Shown: positions 39,855 to 51,705 of the stretch, piece after piece
Position numbering within the stretch: position 1 is the stretch's first letter
How the letters are laid out: each line of letters starts with the position of its first letter
Origin: Desulfosudis oleivorans
Lineage (GTDB): Bacteria; Desulfobacterota; Desulfobacteria; Desulfobacterales; SURF-7
Direction: 5' to 3'
Length of the DNA: 64,000 nucleotides
Assembly (NCBI GenBank): GCA_020723305.1
Contig: DYJC01000006.1
Span: forward strand, 1 to 64,000
Made by a program: the position numbers and the translations under genes
Notes under the pieces: model-generated
Told to the model about the DNA's origin: nothing
Database searches by the model: none
The model's input: only the letters and a program-made list of their open reading frames with translations

Positions 39855-39883
39855 TATTAACACTTTATCTTACCCCATGTCAA
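39855..39883 (-). promoter_or_regulatory. Candidate promoter of rpsF operon
   Basis: On the minus strand a perfect TTGACA (39878-39883) is followed after 17 bases by TTAATA (39855-39860), a weak -10. It overlaps the end of the upstream PLP-enzyme gene and lies about 83 bases from the rpsF start. The -35 box is good and the -10 is poor. Confidence 0.4.
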
Positions 39884-41136
39884 TATTCTTTTCTTCTCTT
39901 TCCCCTCTTGAACTGTTTAATGATACCAACCGTTTTTACTGCCATTTCGATCTGTTGAATCCTGTCTTCCAGGCTGCCGGTATAGCCGATGGAGATTCGA
40001 AGCAATCCAGGAGAGATACCAATTTTATCCTGATCTTCAGGTGCAATCTCGGATGATGTTGATGATCCTGAACAGCTCATCAATGTATCATAATAACCCA
40101 ATGAAACAGCGATCAAACCGAATCGCTCCCTGTTTTGTAACAGGGCCATCAGCTCTTCAGCCTTTTCTTTCTTTTTACAGTCAATCGTCAGAACACCTCC
40201 GAAACCATAGCCTTCGTTAAACATCGTCTGAATCAGGCCATGTTGCGGATGAGACTGAAGTCCGGGATAAGAAACAGGCGCACCCAAATTCTCTAAGTGA
40301 CGGGCAATTGCCATTGTCCGTGTACTGTGCTCCCGCATTCGTATCGGCAGATGGGGCAACCGCTGAATAATATCAAATGCGATCCGTGGATCCATCGTGG
40401 GCCCAAGCAGCATCACCCTTCCGGTATTCAGATCCATCAGTTTATAAATAAAGTCTTTTGAAGCGCATATCGCACCTGCAATCAAATCGCTGGCACCATT
40501 GATAAATTTGGTAATGGAGTGTACCACAATATCGGCACCAAGTCTGGCTGGTGAAATGATCATGGGTGTAAAAGTGTTATCGACCACCAAAACCAGTTTG
40601 TATTGATGGGCCAGTTTGGATAAAGCTCGGATATCTGCGATTTTCAATGTCGGATTTCCGACAGCTTCGGTATAAATCACCCTCGTGGCCGGTGTAATAG
40701 CCTTCTCAAATGCACTGATATCAGCGGGATCAACAAATGTCGTTGTAATACCCATTTCCGGCATCAGTTCTCCAAGCAGGGCATGGGTTCCGCCATAAAC
40801 CGTGTTGCTTGACACAATATGGTTTCCGGATCGACAAATCTGAAGCAACGTGCAGGCAATGGCAGACATCCCGCTGGCTGTGCAAACAGCAAACTCCGTG
40901 TCTTCCATCGCAGCAAGGTACCTTGCCAACACGTGAGTTGTGGGATTAAAATGCCGGCTGTATAAAAAACAGCCGCCCTTTTCAGGCCCTCGAAGCCCAT
41001 GAAAGATTTCAGGCATTATGCCGGGATCGATTACTGTAAAGGTGGATGAACGTGAGATGGAGGGCGTCACACCTCCATGCTCACCGAATTCCCTCCGGAC
41101 ACGCCACATGGCTACTTCTGGATTGAATTTTTGCAT
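39880..41136 (-). CDS. Cys/Met-metabolism PLP-dependent enzyme
   Basis: A fold-type I PLP enzyme of 418 residues from the family of cystathionine gamma-synthase, cystathionine lyases and methionine gamma-lyase. The PLP lysine lies in HSITKFINGASD (about 209), with the usual upstream VDNTFTPM. The start at 41136 has AGGAGGG at good spacing; the open frame upstream (43 codons) looks non-coding. Without a nearby methionine or cysteine gene I cannot tell synthase from lyase. An extra insertion around residue 385 (SGSSTSSEI) is near the substrate-loop region. Confidence 0.88.
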   Translation of the reverse strand: MQKFNPEVAMWRVRREFGEHGGVTPSISRSSTFTVIDPGIMPEIFHGLRGPEKGGCFLYSRHFNPTTHVLARYLAAMEDTEFAVCTASGMSAIACTLLQICRSGNHIVSSNTVYGGTHALLGELMPEMGITTTFVDPADISAFEKAITPATRVIYTEAVGNPTLKIADIRALSKLAHQYKLVLVVDNTFTPMIISPARLGADIVVHSITKFINGASDLIAGAICASKDFIYKLMDLNTGRVMLLGPTMDPRIAFDIIQRLPHLPIRMREHSTRTMAIARHLENLGAPVSYPGLQSHPQHGLIQTMFNEGYGFGGVLTIDCKKKEKAEELMALLQNRERFGLIAVSLGYYDTLMSCSGSSTSSEIAPEDQDKIGISPGLLRISIGYTGSLEDRIQQIEMAVKTVGIIKQFKRGKRRKEY

Positions 41137-41563
41137 ACGGGTCCCTCCTGTAAAGTAAAAAACCGGAAACCGATCCAAAGATAATAATGCCGGAAGCAAT
41201 ACGGGCACTGCAGAAAACAGCGGTATTGATAATGAAAAATTATCAGAATTTAAAATCATGGTCAACCATAAAGCAGAAAGGCTGAATTGGATAGATGCCC
41301 TATTGACCCCTTTCTATCCCCCTTAGAATACGAAATGATTCTATTCCAATATCTGGGTGTAATCAAAACTATTGGGCAATCGAAACCCAACACTTTTAAT
41401 TACACCCCGATATCTCTTGAGGTTGCATAAATGGCTTAAATTATATAATCAGGTAATAGACGATCAGCACTGAATTGAGAGCATCATTGATTGCCCATAG
41501 AAACACGTTCAAACAGATGGGGCCGCCGCAAGATATCGATTTATACGATGGAGATTGAAGATA
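41137..41563. other. Divergent spacer with long palindrome
   Basis: This 427-base stretch lies between the PLP-enzyme gene (minus) and the MurA-like gene (plus). No gene is visible. It contains the imperfect palindrome at 41349-41413, listed separately, and the promoters of both neighbours must be here, though no clear pair of boxes was identified. Confidence 0.4.
41349..41413. repeat. Long imperfect palindrome (MITE/REP-like)
   Basis: Two 28-base arms (41349-41376 and 41386-41413) match at 23 of 28 positions around a nine-base loop. The arm core GGGTGTAAT is perfect. From general familiarity, palindromes with this core occur as dispersed repeats in related genomes; only one copy is seen here. 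It has no U-run, so it is not an ordinary terminator. Confidence 0.55.
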
Positions 41564-42901
41564 ATGTTAGTAAAAAGAGTTCATAAAAACGTTAAAAAAA
41601 CCAATCTTGTAGAAATGACTGTTCAAGGCTCAAAACATTCTTTCTCAAGGATATTACCATCATTTCTACAGCTAAACAGCGGTGTATTAAGAAATGTACC
41701 GGATATTAAAGATGTTGAGATCCAGATCGATATTATGAAAAAATTGGGTTTTCTACTTGATTTTGAAAAAAATTCAAATGTTTTGAACTATTCGGGAATC
41801 GATAAGAAAAAGGCTGGTATCGTTAATATCGAAGATTACTCCTCCAGGTATTCACGGTCATTAATCAATTTATACCCGATATTCAGCAGATTTGATATTA
41901 AACTCAAAGAGCCCACTGGTTGTCCAATCGGCAGAAGAGATATCTCCTGGTATGTCGACATCATGAAGCAGTTTGGTATATCCTTTGATATTCATAATAT
42001 GTACACAAGGGTCTATTGCTCTGAGCTGAAAAAAGCAGATGAAATAAAAATTCGAGACCGATCTTTTTCCTCTACCAACATCGCAATAACCTGTGCAATT
42101 GAGGCAAAATCAGATACAAAAATTTTCGGCCCGTCTCTTGAACCTGAAATTTTCGATCTGATCAACATGTTACAAAATGCAGAAGTGAAGATCCGTTATC
42201 ATGCGGAAGAGGATTGTGTTCATATTCAAGCCGATCAGTTTGATGAAAAAAAAGTTGTGGATCATACGATTCTGCCTGACAGAAATGTCATTGTCACCTT
42301 GGTTTGCGGGGCATTGCTTCTGAAAAAGGATATCTGCATCAACACCTTCGGGTTCACAGAGACCCAGCTTCAGTTGGCTCCTTTTCTGGATATATTGAAA
42401 CAATTGAATATTGATTATCAATATAATGACAACAGGCTTCTTGTTATGGGCGCCTCATGTCGGATAAAAGGTAGGGAATTGGAGATAAAGGCCGGTCATT
42501 ATCCTTTATTTTGTTCTGACTGGCAGCCATTAATTGCCGTACTGTCTGTATTGGGTTTAACTATGACCATAGAAGATACGCTGTTTGAGTCAAGATTCGG
42601 ATATCTGGATGAGTATAAAAAATTCGGCGTAAAATACAAAATTATTGATGAAAGGCGAGCGAAAATACTGGATTCAGAAGGATATGAATTCAATCCTGAA
42701 CAGAAAATCAAAGCAAAAGCATTGGATCTCCGGTGTGGAGCGGGTATAGGACTTTTATCCATGCTTCATCATGGGGTTTGTGAAATTGAAAATGTTCTGC
42801 AAATCAAGAGAGGATATGAAAGATATGATACCCAATTGAATACGCTTCTGGGTGAGGATCTGTTTTGTTATGAACAGGAAGAAGCGAATGAGATTCAATG
42901 A
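41564..42901 (+). CDS. MurA-like enolpyruvyl transferase (paralogue)
   Basis: A 445-residue protein of the EPSP synthase/MurA fold, closest to MurA (UDP-GlcNAc enolpyruvyl transferase). Key MurA residues are kept: lysine near 24, the catalytic-loop cysteine in GCPIGRRD (about 120), the arginines before it (SSRYSRS), the aspartate in CSDWQP and the arginine in KRGYERYD, plus LFESRFGYLDE. The substrate-contacting asparagine after the lysine is replaced by histidine (SKHSF instead of AKNAA), and the overall sequence is clearly diverged. The acceptor may therefore differ from UDP-GlcNAc, as in nucleoside-antibiotic enolpyruvyl transferases. A putative glycosyltransferase follows after 59 bases. 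ATG 41564 is preferred over TTG 41555; GGAG lies upstream. Confidence 0.78.
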   Translation: MLVKRVHKNVKKTNLVEMTVQGSKHSFSRILPSFLQLNSGVLRNVPDIKDVEIQIDIMKKLGFLLDFEKNSNVLNYSGIDKKKAGIVNIEDYSSRYSRSLINLYPIFSRFDIKLKEPTGCPIGRRDISWYVDIMKQFGISFDIHNMYTRVYCSELKKADEIKIRDRSFSSTNIAITCAIEAKSDTKIFGPSLEPEIFDLINMLQNAEVKIRYHAEEDCVHIQADQFDEKKVVDHTILPDRNVIVTLVCGALLLKKDICINTFGFTETQLQLAPFLDILKQLNIDYQYNDNRLLVMGASCRIKGRELEIKAGHYPLFCSDWQPLIAVLSVLGLTMTIEDTLFESRFGYLDEYKKFGVKYKIIDERRAKILDSEGYEFNPEQKIKAKALDLRCGAGIGLLSMLHHGVCEIENVLQIKRGYERYDTQLNTLLGEDLFCYEQEEANEIQ

Positions 42902-42960
42902 TGGATGAAAAAAACAGAAATTCTTTTTTTAATTTTACATGCTGGTGAGGTGCATTTGCA

Positions 42961-44064
42961 ATGTCGAAGATAAAGTGCAAGCTGATTTCATATTCAAATA
43001 ATGATTTCCTGCAACAAGCATATACAGGATTCTTTTTATTGTATAAGAGCGGCCTGATAGATCTTGAGCAGGTGGTTATCAAAAAGAAAGAGAAAAATAG
43101 CAACAATGATAATTATCGGATCAATCAGCATATCTGTGTAATCGTGAATGATGGGATGAAGCTTTATTATGATATGAAAGACAGTTGGGAAGTGGATAAA
43201 GAATATTTATCGGATTCTGATTATTATTTTAAAAGAGGCTATTCGCCGGTTCATTTACGGAGCATAGGAGAGCTGCAAAGAAAAATTTTCCCCTATGGTT
43301 TGCATTATCCGGTATTTCCAAACGCTATGGATAGATTTGCCTTGCAAAGGAACCTTGTTTTATCAGATGGGATTCAGAAGATTACCGGAATTGTTAAGCC
43401 ACTGAATATTTTCAATCGATCTCGATTCGCACCCAGAATCCATACAATGCAATCTTTGCCGGATTATAACGCAAATCCGAAAATCATATTTATGGTAAAA
43501 GCTTATGATCCTTATGATAAACCAGATAGACCAAAAGAAAAAATTGAGGAAAGAAAACAAATCAATGAAACCAGAGCCAGTTGTATCAAAATGCTGAGAT
43601 CTGAATTTGGTAATCGTTTTTACGGCGGATTTTATCATACGGATTATGCGGAAAATAATTACAGAGATTTTCTCATGCCGGATAAAAAGATGTCCTTACA
43701 AAGAAATTATATAAATTTGTTACAATCCTTTCCCATCTGTATTGCCAATTCCGGTCTGCACGGTTCAATTGGTTGGAAGTTTGCTGAATATATAGCATTT
43801 TCAAAAGCAATCGTAACTGAAAAAATGGAATATGAGGTGACGGGAAATCTGGAGAAAGGCAAAAATTATCTTGAATTTTGTTCACCGGAAGAGTGTGTGG
43901 ACAAAGCTTCCATATTATTTACGGATAAAAAACTTCGTAATGAAATAATGACCAATAATGTAAAATATTATCAATCTTATGTAAGGCCCGATTCTTTGAT
44001 TTTAAACACACTTCTTACAGCGTTATCCGAATGGGAAAAAGATCCGAAGGAGAAGAAAAAATGA
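42961..44064 (+). CDS. Putative GT-B glycosyltransferase
   Basis: A 367-residue cytoplasmic protein with no membrane segment. The C-terminal part (about 265-355) resembles the Glyco_trans_1_2 module: IANSGLHGSIGWKFAEYIAF, KAIVTEK and a run of helices with LFTDKKLR. The N-terminal half has no recognised family. Transfer of a sugar from a nucleotide donor is inferred. It is 59 bases downstream of the MurA-like gene with a GAGGTG site, so the two may be co-transcribed and form a small pathway. The sequence is lysine- and asparagine-rich compared with neighbours, which may hint at transfer from elsewhere. Confidence 0.6.
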   Translation: MSKIKCKLISYSNNDFLQQAYTGFFLLYKSGLIDLEQVVIKKKEKNSNNDNYRINQHICVIVNDGMKLYYDMKDSWEVDKEYLSDSDYYFKRGYSPVHLRSIGELQRKIFPYGLHYPVFPNAMDRFALQRNLVLSDGIQKITGIVKPLNIFNRSRFAPRIHTMQSLPDYNANPKIIFMVKAYDPYDKPDRPKEKIEERKQINETRASCIKMLRSEFGNRFYGGFYHTDYAENNYRDFLMPDKKMSLQRNYINLLQSFPICIANSGLHGSIGWKFAEYIAFSKAIVTEKMEYEVTGNLEKGKNYLEFCSPEECVDKASILFTDKKLRNEIMTNNVKYYQSYVRPDSLILNTLLTALSEWEKDPKEKKK

Positions 44065-44107
44065 TCGGCAAGGATATCAAGCTGCAGATACCGGCAGGGC
44101 AATTGTT

Positions 44108-44608
44108 TTAATAACGAAATTTGCCGCTGAAAAACATATTCTGTCTCGGAGCGAGATAGAGTTTCAGATCCACAATCGCAAATCCATTTTTGTACGTAAC
44201 CGGTCCGACTTGGGCACCGCGCATAAAGGCCCGGGTTTCAATCATCACTTCGTCCTGTGACAAAGTGCTGTTTCCGGCGCTTGTATGGGTATCAATAATG
44301 ATGCCGGCCAGACGTTCCGCCAGATTCCGATAGCCATCCAGGATCGCGGCACGTTCGGCCATGAATTTTTTCTGCATGGGGGTTCCGTCTTCCGGCTCAA
44401 TCCCTTTTCCGCGAACCATGATCATGATCTTCCGTGCAGATTCCTCGGGCTCAATTCCCGGAATTATATTATCTCCTCCATTGATCGGGCATTCATATTT
44501 GAGCACTTGGTGATTGGATACACAGGAAGATAAACATATTACGGTTATGATCACTCCAACAGCCATGCAAAGATTTGAATAGAGTTCTGAAATATGGGAT
44601 CGCCCCAT
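44108..44608 (-). CDS. LPP20-like lipoprotein
   Basis: A 166-residue exported lipoprotein. The signal peptide ends in a lipobox (CLSSC, Cys near residue 29). The rest resembles the LPP20 group: MVRGKGIEP (about 63), MAERAAILDGYRNLAERLAG (about 84) and a final GFAIVDLKLYLAP. These proteins are outer-membrane-associated; their role in this group is unclear. It is convergent with the glycosyltransferase and divergent from a second exported protein 260 bases away. Confidence 0.75.
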   Translation of the reverse strand: MGRSHISELYSNLCMAVGVIITVICLSSCVSNHQVLKYECPINGGDNIIPGIEPEESARKIMIMVRGKGIEPEDGTPMQKKFMAERAAILDGYRNLAERLAGIIIDTHTSAGNSTLSQDEVMIETRAFMRGAQVGPVTYKNGFAIVDLKLYLAPRQNMFFSGKFRY

Positions 44609-44723
44609 GAATTGCCTCCTGTCTGGATAAGGTGGGAATAAACCTGTTCTCTATTCACTAAGAATCGACATCCAAAAGAGAAATCTTTAGGAATGGGGTT
44701 GAAATATTTTCCTAGCGCAAGGA

Positions 44724-44750
44724 CATATGATTGGTGAAAAAAATCATATG
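44724..44750. promoter_or_regulatory. Perfect inverted repeat in divergent spacer
   Basis: CATATGATT (44724-44732) and AATCATATG (44742-44750) form a 9+9 dyad with a nine-base spacer. It lies between two divergent genes for exported proteins and could be an operator serving both. No regulator recognition motif can be assigned. Confidence 0.35.
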
Positions 44751-44867
44751 CTTTTGTTATTTCAGCAGATCTGGTGATGGCACAAACATTGCTAAATTTG
44801 TGGTGATGGACTGGAAGGGATATCACGTTTTTTAATAATCAATTGATCATAATGAACGGTAAATGGG

Positions 44868-45470
44868 ATGACGGTTGCATTTTGGGATCTTATGGCTGAA
44901 AAAAAAATCAATAGTCATCATATTTTCACGCAGATTTTCCGGATCAGTCTGTTAGCTACCGTGTTCATCTTCAGGATGGAAACCGGCTTCTGCGATCCCA
45001 TCTATTATGCACGGTATCAGATTCATTCTGAAAACGGGATGATCACACGATCCATTCTTGAGATAATGCCGGCAGCAGATGAGTTCCGGATGGATGAATT
45101 TCAGCGCATAAAGGTGACCGGCATGGCTTCAGGCACAGGTGAAATTGATGCAGAGTCGGAGGCGATCCATAACGCGATTTCAAGGATACTGGTGAGTTCA
45201 GGGCTGAAATCGATCAACAGTAGACGGTATCTGTTCAATTCAGATTCCGGGGATGTTGCCATACTCAATTATGAGGGTGTAGTGCGACTTCCCATTATTG
45301 TCCGGAACAGGAATACCGGCTTTAAAAATGATCTGTACGGCATTGATGCTGAAATCGATTTTGCACCGATTGCATTTCCGACAAGGTGGTCATCTCTTTA
45401 CATTGACCATTTGCTGAAAAAAAACACTCAGCAAGTCAAACTGTTTTTATCTTCCGTATTCCTTCGATAA
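44868..45470 (+). CDS. Hypothetical exported protein
   Basis: A 200-residue protein. A hydrophobic stretch (about residues 22-36) ending near GFCDP looks like a signal peptide, especially if translation starts at the ATG of codon 9 (44892). The middle part (KVTGMASGTGEIDAESEAI then a helix) loosely recalls the LPP20-type domain of the divergent neighbour, but I cannot claim homology. No known family was recognised. Its stop codon lies four bases from the stop of the giant GlmS-like gene on the other strand, so the two genes are convergent. Confidence 0.6.
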   Translation: MTVAFWDLMAEKKINSHHIFTQIFRISLLATVFIFRMETGFCDPIYYARYQIHSENGMITRSILEIMPAADEFRMDEFQRIKVTGMASGTGEIDAESEAIHNAISRILVSSGLKSINSRRYLFNSDSGDVAILNYEGVVRLPIIVRNRNTGFKNDLYGIDAEIDFAPIAFPTRWSSLYIDHLLKKNTQQVKLFLSSVFLR

Positions 45471-45474
45471 GGTC

Positions 45475-48400
45475 TTACTGTTTTTGGTTCTGGACAATAA
45501 ATTCCCCGATCTTTTCCGCAGAGTCTCCAAAAAGAGATTTCATATCCACCAGTTCGAGGAACCGGTCATCCCATTCGATGCTGTTCTCCTGAACAATATT
45601 CTGTATGTGCTCATATTTGCCGCCAAGCGCTTTGGTTTTTACGGAAAGCTCGACACTTTCCTTGAAGCTGATATTCAGAAGCAGTAGATTATCAATTGTA
45701 TTGGAAGCGTTCGATGAATCGGAAATGATCGGAATGACAATGATGCTTCTATCATCTTTCCTGCCTCTTCCAATATAAACATTTCCCTGGCGGACAATAA
45801 TTCGTTTGGTTCCCTTTAACCGGTTGTCATTCTCAATCCTTGAGGGAATAGGCTTTAAAACCCCTTCTTTACGCAAAACAGATATGGTCGTTTCTTCCGT
45901 AGCATCTCCAAGCAGACTTAAATTATCAATTTTATATAAAATCGAACCCTTGATCTCCGAAACAACTCCTTGCAGGTTTTTGAGAACGATGATGTTCCGG
46001 TTGATGAGCCGGGAGATATTGATATCATGGGCAGCCAGTGCATCAAACAGAACTCCTTCAACCTTTTCAATGATCCTGCTGGTTCCGACCGTAACGGTTT
46101 TGGCTTGATGCTTGATCGCATCAACAGGCCGTGCCATGCAATTGATGGCTTCTCCGAGACAGTGAAAAAAATCGTTCAGCATATTCAATGCCGTTCCTTT
46201 TTTTCCGAAATCAAGTTCAAAATCGGAAACCGGAAGTCTTCCAGTCAAATACTTCAGAAGCAGTGTCAGATCGGATGCTGTCGTTAGTCCCATAATTCCG
46301 GGAAATCTGTTTCTGGTTTTTTCCGATCTAAACTCGTTAGAAAAAGCAGCCATTTTTTCTTTAAAGCTTTTCTCCAACACTACTTCGTATACATCCATTC
46401 CCTGATTGGAAAAACCGTCTATGCTCTGTTTGATCCCCTCCCTGGCCTCATGCAAAAAGCGCGACCCATCATTGATTGCCAGCGCTGCATAATACCCCCA
46501 GATATGCCCCACCAGAGTATTTAAAATCGGTGCAAGGTGTTCTCCGATGACAGGCACATGAAAAACATCCTCGGCATAAGGCGCGAATCGATCTTCTCCT
46601 TCATCGGCAATGATGACAGGTAAGGCTTTGTGCGCTTTAAAAATAGCCGTATCCTTGACAATATCTCCAATGACATTACCTCTTGTTCCTGCTGCACAGA
46701 TAATAATCAGCGGTTCGGATGACAGATCAATATGTTTCTTGTCCTCAACAAAATCGGATGAGATGGTCTTATAGCAAAGCTCACTGAGTTTGATCCGGAT
46801 CTCATCTGCAGACGCCTTGTTCGGCCCGCTTCCGACAGCCGCCCAGTAAGTTCTGGTTGTTGCCAGTCTTCCGGCTGAATCACCAATGATAGACTTTTGC
46901 CCAAGAACTTTGGTCATTGCACCAGGCAGATCCAGAAGCTGACGTATTTCATGGGAGATAAAACCCTGCTCTCTACACTCTTTCAGCTGGGCAAAAAAGA
47001 GTCCGAGAATGGCACCGGCAACAATCTGGGAATAAAACGCCTTGGTTGAAGCAACAGACATTTCAATATCCCGCCCGCTGCTTGTATATAGAACGCCATC
47101 CACCTTGAAGGTGATATGGGAATCCCGTCTGTTCACGATGGCAAGGGTAAGCCCTCCCCTCTCCCGAACCATATCCACTGCCCGATTCGTATCGGTTGTT
47201 GTTCCGGATTGAGTGATCGCGACAACTAGGCAGTCCTCCATTCTTTGTCCCTGGTCCAGTTTGGATAGCTTGAATCCGGACAATTCAGAAGCTTTTAATG
47301 CACATATAAACAGGCTAGGATCGTTCAGATAGTATTCCATGATATTTGCACAAGCCTGTGCGGCAACGCCTGCCGTACCCTGCCCTACAAAAAAAATTCT
47401 CCGGATGCGATTCCGGATCAATGCCTCCCGGATGCGCAGGGGCACGGAAGTCTCATCCAGGGTGATCTCATAGCGCTGGTCATCCGACTTATCGATTTTC
47501 CATCGGTTCAGAAGGGTTTTTTCCACAGATACCGGGGCTTCTGAAATCTCCTTTAAAAAATAATGGGAAAATCCCTGACGATCGATATCCCGAGAGGTTA
47601 TCTCTGTATGTTTGATATCATCCGGTCCGAGTTCCAGGGGTGTACCATCGTAATACATCGCCTCTATACCCTCCAGACCGCCGGAGGAATTCTGATCCAG
47701 AATCATAATCTGTCCCTGTGTTTTCCTCCCGCTCCTTCCTTTAACAATCTTCTCGCCGTCCATTTTCAAAAAGTCGGATGTCTCTTCGACAAATCCATAT
47801 ACTTCAGATGTAGGCATATAGTGTTCCGTGCCGATACCGATGAAAACCGCCTGGCCGCTCCCCTTTTGCGCCAGAAAAATTTTTCCAGGTGATAGGTCGG
47901 TATGCATGGAAATGGCATGGGAACCATGAAAATCATTAACGGCAAGCCGGAAGGCCTCTTCCACTGGATGGCCGGCATGCAGATACTTTTGGATCCGGAT
48001 CGGAATGATCTTTGTGTCCGTAGTGATACTCTTATTGATTTTACCGCCATTGTCTTCGTATTCTTTTTTCAGCTCTCGGTAGTTGTCGATGTCTCCATTC
48101 AAACAGATATGGATGGTGTTGTTGTTCTGAGAAGAAAAAGCATCTGCTGTTTTATTGTCAACCGGATGGCAATTGGGTTGTGAAATTTCTCCTACCGATG
48201 CCCATCGGGTATGGGAGGTCACCGTGTAATTGAGATTCTCAAGACCTGAAACCAGGCCCAAAACCGGATCTTCTTCAATCTGTTTTCGCAGATACTGGAT
48301 ATTGTCACCAAGCGCACCGATTTCAGCAGCAACCTTGTAAACCATCATAATCGCAACATGCCTGCTGCTGTTTTTCTTCTGCAGATTATTGATGCTGATT

Positions 48401-49230
48401 CCCTGATTGATCAACGCATCCTGATTCATCCGGGTGGCAATCATGTCTACCAGCTTATTCTGGTCAGCCAACTGATTAAAATGAGAATATTCCTCCCCGG
48501 AAAGCACAAACATCAATGAAATGCCGGCAGAATCCCTTCCCCGAACCTCAAGTCGGTCAATACTGTTGAGTACTGCATTGATCTGGCGGTAAATCATAAC
48601 GGTTTCCGGCTGAACCGTTTCCTTTATATTTTTCATAAGACCGGCTACTTTCCGGATATTATCCATCAGTTCCATCCGCAGACACCAGTCGACATCTTTC
48701 AGATTTTCAATTCTTCTTGAAACGATTTTTGATTCTTCCGTATTTAAATAACCAATATTTTGAGTGAAAAAGTTTGACTCTGATTGAACAATCTGCCGTA
48801 AAACAGAAGAAATATCAGACAACCGGGTCTGAAGCTTTTTATCCAGAAATATCTGAGAAAACCTGTGGCCTGTTTTCAAACTCCGGGATATCTGCTTGAT
48901 CTGATCGATCAATGCATCGCCTCCAAGGCAGTTTTCATCAAAACACTGTTGTTGGGAGGTTTTCCCCTTCAATGTGTTTTCTTCAATTGTCCTCACCATG
49001 GCAGCGAACTCATTAAAATCAAAAGAACTATCCTCCTTTTTCCTTTTCTTGAACCCGACCACACCCGCAAGCCCGCAAGCCAGAGTCGTTGCCTGGTACG
49101 GAAACAGGACAATGGAGTGATCCGGAATTGCTGCCATTGATTTTCCGAAATACAGATGAAACGATAGACCGTGATGTATGCTTTTCCAGACTTGTCGATA
49201 AAGCCATTTTATTTTTAAAAAAGTGCCCAT
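45475..49230 (-). CDS. Giant GlmS-like amidotransferase with SIS domains
   Basis: This 1251-residue protein resembles GlmS (about 610 residues), which makes glucosamine-6-phosphate from fructose-6-phosphate and glutamine. The glutaminase parts are present: CGLAGVVG, RLEVRGRDSAG (about 227), HTRWASVGE (about 340), NGDIDNY (about 377) and TTDTK. Two SIS domains follow (about 600-930) with TQSGTTTDT, STKAF and KLSELCY. A GlmS-like C-tail, AKTVTVG, lies near 1043. Extra segments sit after the first motif (about 165 residues), before the C-tail (about 110) and at the end (about 190). The catalytic Cys is residue 52, not the N-terminus, and no start codon adjoins it, so a 51-residue propeptide is likely. 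It follows kdnB in the same operon. Confidence 0.85.
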   Translation of the reverse strand: MGTFLKIKWLYRQVWKSIHHGLSFHLYFGKSMAAIPDHSIVLFPYQATTLACGLAGVVGFKKRKKEDSSFDFNEFAAMVRTIEENTLKGKTSQQQCFDENCLGGDALIDQIKQISRSLKTGHRFSQIFLDKKLQTRLSDISSVLRQIVQSESNFFTQNIGYLNTEESKIVSRRIENLKDVDWCLRMELMDNIRKVAGLMKNIKETVQPETVMIYRQINAVLNSIDRLEVRGRDSAGISLMFVLSGEEYSHFNQLADQNKLVDMIATRMNQDALINQGISINNLQKKNSSRHVAIMMVYKVAAEIGALGDNIQYLRKQIEEDPVLGLVSGLENLNYTVTSHTRWASVGEISQPNCHPVDNKTADAFSSQNNNTIHICLNGDIDNYRELKKEYEDNGGKINKSITTDTKIIPIRIQKYLHAGHPVEEAFRLAVNDFHGSHAISMHTDLSPGKIFLAQKGSGQAVFIGIGTEHYMPTSEVYGFVEETSDFLKMDGEKIVKGRSGRKTQGQIMILDQNSSGGLEGIEAMYYDGTPLELGPDDIKHTEITSRDIDRQGFSHYFLKEISEAPVSVEKTLLNRWKIDKSDDQRYEITLDETSVPLRIREALIRNRIRRIFFVGQGTAGVAAQACANIMEYYLNDPSLFICALKASELSGFKLSKLDQGQRMEDCLVVAITQSGTTTDTNRAVDMVRERGGLTLAIVNRRDSHITFKVDGVLYTSSGRDIEMSVASTKAFYSQIVAGAILGLFFAQLKECREQGFISHEIRQLLDLPGAMTKVLGQKSIIGDSAGRLATTRTYWAAVGSGPNKASADEIRIKLSELCYKTISSDFVEDKKHIDLSSEPLIIICAAGTRGNVIGDIVKDTAIFKAHKALPVIIADEGEDRFAPYAEDVFHVPVIGEHLAPILNTLVGHIWGYYAALAINDGSRFLHEAREGIKQSIDGFSNQGMDVYEVVLEKSFKEKMAAFSNEFRSEKTRNRFPGIMGLTTASDLTLLLKYLTGRLPVSDFELDFGKKGTALNMLNDFFHCLGEAINCMARPVDAIKHQAKTVTVGTSRIIEKVEGVLFDALAAHDINISRLINRNIIVLKNLQGVVSEIKGSILYKIDNLSLLGDATEETTISVLRKEGVLKPIPSRIENDNRLKGTKRIIVRQGNVYIGRGRKDDRSIIVIPIISDSSNASNTIDNLLLLNISFKESVELSVKTKALGGKYEHIQNIVQENSIEWDDRFLELVDMKSLFGDSAEKIGEFIVQNQKQ

Positions 49231-49278
49231 TCTAAACCCCGTCCATGATTTTATAGTTAAAGTGCCCGCCCATGAGAA

Positions 49279-51538
<2,260 letters not shown>

Positions 51539-51705
51539 TTTATATCTCCTCAGCGTCTCTGTCACTCAATTGTATGAAAACGATCTTATGGGGAAAAAAC
51601 AGGCCCTCATTTTTTCTAAGATCAATTCTGTTTATAATGGATTTCCCCCATATCATCTGAATCGGATGTCTGTTTTGCAGGCGGGTGGTATACGTATTGA
51701 AAAAA

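Noticed and set aside
39773-39855. S6:S18 leader RNA before rpsF
   Set aside because: Only a short GGCT-TTAC-AGCC hairpin is visible, without the expected conserved bulge arrangement.
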